Below, piece by piece: positions 3,908-5,762 of a stretch of 5,762 nt of DNA (within the stretch, counting starts at the first letter, position 1; every line of letters begins with the position of its first letter). The DNA is taken from the NCBI RefSeq assembly GCF_035938995.1, contig NZ_DASZGI010000055.1, forward strand, positions 1 to 5,762. The letters are read 5' to 3'. The stretch comes from DASZGI01 sp035938995. Lineage in GTDB: Bacteria; Actinomycetota; Actinomycetes; Streptomycetales; Catenulisporaceae. The notes beneath the pieces were generated by a model. The model did not search any database and had not been told where the DNA came from. It was given only the letters and a program-made list of their open reading frames with translations. A program made the position numbers and the translations under genes.

Positions 3908-4750
3908 GTGGACAGACCGCGCGTAGGGCACATCCAGTTCTTGAACTGCGTCCCCATCTACTGGGGGCTGGTCCGATCCGGCGCGCTGCTGGACCTGGAT
4001 CTCGTCAAGGACACCCCTGAGCACCTCTCCGAGAGGCTGGTCTCGGGGGACCTCGACATCGGGCCGATCAGCCTCGTCGAGTACCTGCGCCACTCTTCCT
4101 CGCTGGTTGTGCTGCCGGACGTCGCCGTCGGGTCCGACGGTCCTGTGATGTCGTGCAACTTGGTCTCCCAGCTGCCTTTCGCGTTTCTGGACGGCGAACG
4201 GGTCGCGCTCGGGTCTACCTCACGCACGACCGTTGAGCTCGCGCGACTGGTGCTGCGGGAGCGCTATGCCGCGTCGCCCGACTACTTCACCTGCCCGCCC
4301 GACCTTGCCGAGATGATGCGTGAAGCGTCGGCCGGTGTGCTGATCGGTGACGCTGCTCTGCGCGCCTCGCTCTACGACGCGCCGCGGCTTGGTCTGCGGG
4401 TACTCGACCTCGGCCAGGCGTGGAAGGAGTGGACCGGGCTGCCGATGGTCTTCGCCGTGTGGGCGGTTCGGCGCTCGTTCCTCGAAGCCCGTCCGGCACT
4501 GACCGCCGAGGTTCACGCCGCGTTCCTGCACTCTCGCGATCTGGCGATGGCGGAGGTCGACAAGGTCGCCGAGCATGCCGCACGCTGGGAGTCCTTCGAC
4601 GCGACGACGCTGGAGAAGTACTTCACCACGCTCGATTTCTCCTTCGGCGGCCGTCAGCTCGACGGGGTCCGCGAGTTCGCCCGCCGGATCTCTCCACAGA
4701 TCGGCGTCCCCGCTGATGCGCCGATCGAACTGTTCGCGCCTGCCGCGTAG
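3908..4750 (+). CDS. mqnA: Chorismate dehydratase MqnA
   Basis: MqnA removes water from chorismate to give 3-[(1-carboxyvinyl)oxy]benzoate, the first committed step of the futalosine route; it is a cytosolic protein with a periplasmic-binding-protein-like fold. The 280-residue product shows the family's signatures in order: RVGHIQFLNCVPIYWGL (5-21), DTPEHLSERLVSGDLDIGPISLVEYL (35-60, split here by name only), VGSDGPVMSCNLVS (74-87), LGSTSRTTVELARLVL (101-116), VLIGDAAL (144-151) and DLGQAWKEWTGLPMVFAVW (167-185). Length is normal. GTG 3908 is my chosen start; GTG 3899 would add three residues. mqnC begins 32 bp after its stop, so the two probably share a transcript. The Crp-like palindromes and repeat array lie directly upstream. 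All signatures are intact. Confidence 0.96.
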   Translation: MDRPRVGHIQFLNCVPIYWGLVRSGALLDLDLVKDTPEHLSERLVSGDLDIGPISLVEYLRHSSSLVVLPDVAVGSDGPVMSCNLVSQLPFAFLDGERVALGSTSRTTVELARLVLRERYAASPDYFTCPPDLAEMMREASAGVLIGDAALRASLYDAPRLGLRVLDLGQAWKEWTGLPMVFAVWAVRRSFLEARPALTAEVHAAFLHSRDLAMAEVDKVAEHAARWESFDATTLEKYFTTLDFSFGGRQLDGVREFARRISPQIGVPADAPIELFAPAA

Positions 4751-4771
4751 GCTTGAATCACCGGCACATAC

Positions 4772-4776
4772 GGAGG
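4772..4776 (+). promoter_or_regulatory. Ribosome binding site of mqnC
   Basis: GGAGG lies 6 nt before ATG 4783 and selects this start over the in-frame ATG at 4828, which would remove the Gly/Ser-rich extension. With only 32 bp between mqnA and mqnC there is little room for a separate promoter. Confidence 0.8.
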
Positions 4777-4782
4777 ACGCAG

Positions 4783-5762
4783 ATGATCGGCAGCGGCGGC
4801 GGCAGCGCTAGCGGTGGTGGCACCGCGATGGGCACCGAGCTCAAGGACGCCCTGGACCGCGCGGCCGAGGGTGGGCGCATCTCCGAGGAGGAGGCGCTCG
4901 GCCTGTACCGGCACGCCCCGCTGCACGCGCTCGGACAGGCCGCCGATACCGCCCGCCGCAAGCGCTACGGCGCGATCGCCGACATCGCGACGTACATCAT
5001 CGAGCGCAACATCAACTACACCAACGTCTGCGTGACGGCCTGCAAGTTCTGCGCCTTCTACGCCCCGCCCAAGTCGGACAAGGGCTGGTCCCGCGACCTC
5101 GACGACATCCTGCGCCGCTGCGCCGAGACCGTCGCGCTCGGCGGCACGCAGATCATGTTCCAGGGCGGACACCACCCCGACTACGGCGTCGAGTACTACG
5201 AGCGGGCATTCGCCGCGATCAAGGCCGACTTCCCGCAGCTGGTCATCCACTCGCTCGGCGCCTCCGAGGTGCAGCACATGGCCCGGGTGTCGGGGGTCGA
5301 GATCGAGGAGGCGATCCGGCGGCTCAAGGCGGCCGGGCTGGACTCGTTCGCGGGCGCGGGCGCCGAGTTGCTGCCCGAGCGGCCGCGGAAGGCGATCGCC
5401 CCGCTCAAGGAGTCCGGCGAGCGCTGGCTCGAGATCATGGAGACCGCGCACCGCCTCGGCCTCGAATCCACCTCCACCATGCTGATGGGGACCGGCGAGA
5501 CCAACGCGGAGCGGATCCGGCACATCGCCATGATCCGTGAGGTGCAGGACCGTACAGGCGGCTTCCGCGCTTTCATCCCGTACACGTATCAGCCGGAGAA
5601 CAACCATCTGAAGGGCCGCACGCAGGCCACGCTGCTCGAGTACATCCGGATGATCGCGATCGCGCGGCTGTTCCTGCACAACGTCGCGCACATCCAGGGC
5701 TCCTGGCTGACGGTCGGCAAGGAGGCCGGGCAGCTCACCCTGCACTACGGCGCCGACGACCT
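4783..5762 (+). CDS. mqnC: Cyclic dehypoxanthine futalosine synthase MqnC, 3' end outside window
   Basis: MqnC is a cytosolic radical-SAM enzyme that turns dehypoxanthine futalosine into the cyclic spiro product later used by MqnD. The visible 326 codons cover most of a protein that is usually near 400 residues; the rest runs off the window. The cluster motif CX3CX2C is at C83, C87 and C90 (NVCVTACKFCAFY). MqnC signatures follow: GGTQIMFQGGHHPDYGVEYY (120-139), GLDSFAGAGAELLPERPRKA (185-204), STMLMGTGETNAERI (231-245), FRAFIPYTYQPENNHLKGRT (261-280) and HIQGSWLTVGKEAGQLTLHY (303-322). Residues 3-14 are a Gly/Ser-rich extension before the conserved part. No stop or frameshift interrupts the visible frame. 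It is the second gene of an mqnA-mqnC pair and a paralogue of MqnE at 748-1911. Confidence 0.97.
   Translation, partial: MIGSGGGSASGGGTAMGTELKDALDRAAEGGRISEEEALGLYRHAPLHALGQAADTARRKRYGAIADIATYIIERNINYTNVCVTACKFCAFYAPPKSDKGWSRDLDDILRRCAETVALGGTQIMFQGGHHPDYGVEYYERAFAAIKADFPQLVIHSLGASEVQHMARVSGVEIEEAIRRLKAAGLDSFAGAGAELLPERPRKAIAPLKESGERWLEIMETAHRLGLESTSTMLMGTGETNAERIRHIAMIREVQDRTGGFRAFIPYTYQPENNHLKGRTQATLLEYIRMIAIARLFLHNVAHIQGSWLTVGKEAGQLTLHYGADD

Noticed and set aside
3890..3928. GCGCGTAGGG repeated at 3890-3899 and 3919-3928
   Set aside because: The second copy simply encodes the conserved Arg-Val-Gly of MqnA. A 10-mer repeat is weak evidence for an operator.
4654..5745. Long minus-strand open frame across mqnA and mqnC
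   Set aside because: It is opposite highly conserved MqnC sequence and has no recognisable domains, so it is a composition shadow.

Overview
The window is very GC-rich DNA. Codons in the real genes end mostly in G or C, two starts look like TTG and GTG, and ribosome binding sites are purine-rich. The gene content is typical of Actinomycetes (Streptomyces or Catenulispora-like lineages); the sequence alone does not fix the genus. All six genes I support are on the + strand. Three belong to the futalosine (Mqn) route to menaquinone: mqnE, mqnA and mqnC. They are joined by an Lrp/AsnC regulator, a GNAT acetyltransferase and a small DUF4229-type membrane protein.

Layout. 1-205: leader region with a 23-bp near-palindrome and a TACAAT -10 candidate. 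206-676: Lrp/AsnC regulator with a TTG start. 677-747: short gap with a hairpin and a (CGGAT)3 microrepeat. 748-1911: mqnE. 1912-2027: gap with repeat-like sequence, a DnaA-box-like 9-mer and CATGCA repeats. 2028-2657: GNAT protein carrying a repeat-derived low-complexity insert. 2658-2910: tandem repeats that begin at the GNAT stop codon, then a hairpin. 2911-3351: DUF4229-type protein. 3352-3907: no supported gene; it holds an 18-bp minisatellite (about 26 degenerate copies, two of them 7-mer blocks of 126 bp), ending in two adjacent CGTGA-N6-TCACG palindromes of the Crp/Fnr type just before mqnA. 3908-4750: mqnA. 4783-5762: mqnC, cut off by the window end, in an apparent operon with mqnA.

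How they work together. MqnA dehydrates chorismate to 3-[(1-carboxyvinyl)oxy]benzoate. MqnE couples that product to the adenosyl part of SAM, giving aminofutalosine. After loss of the base by enzymes not in this window, MqnC cyclises dehypoxanthine futalosine. MqnE and MqnC are paralogous radical-SAM enzymes and both keep their CX3CX2C cluster motif. The GNAT and DUF4229 proteins have no known step in this route.

The enzymes are well-known families, so I do not claim a new enzymatic system. The less expected content is between genes: the higher-order minisatellite, the paired Crp-like sites at its mqnA end, the stop-codon-linked repeats, and the palindrome before the regulator.
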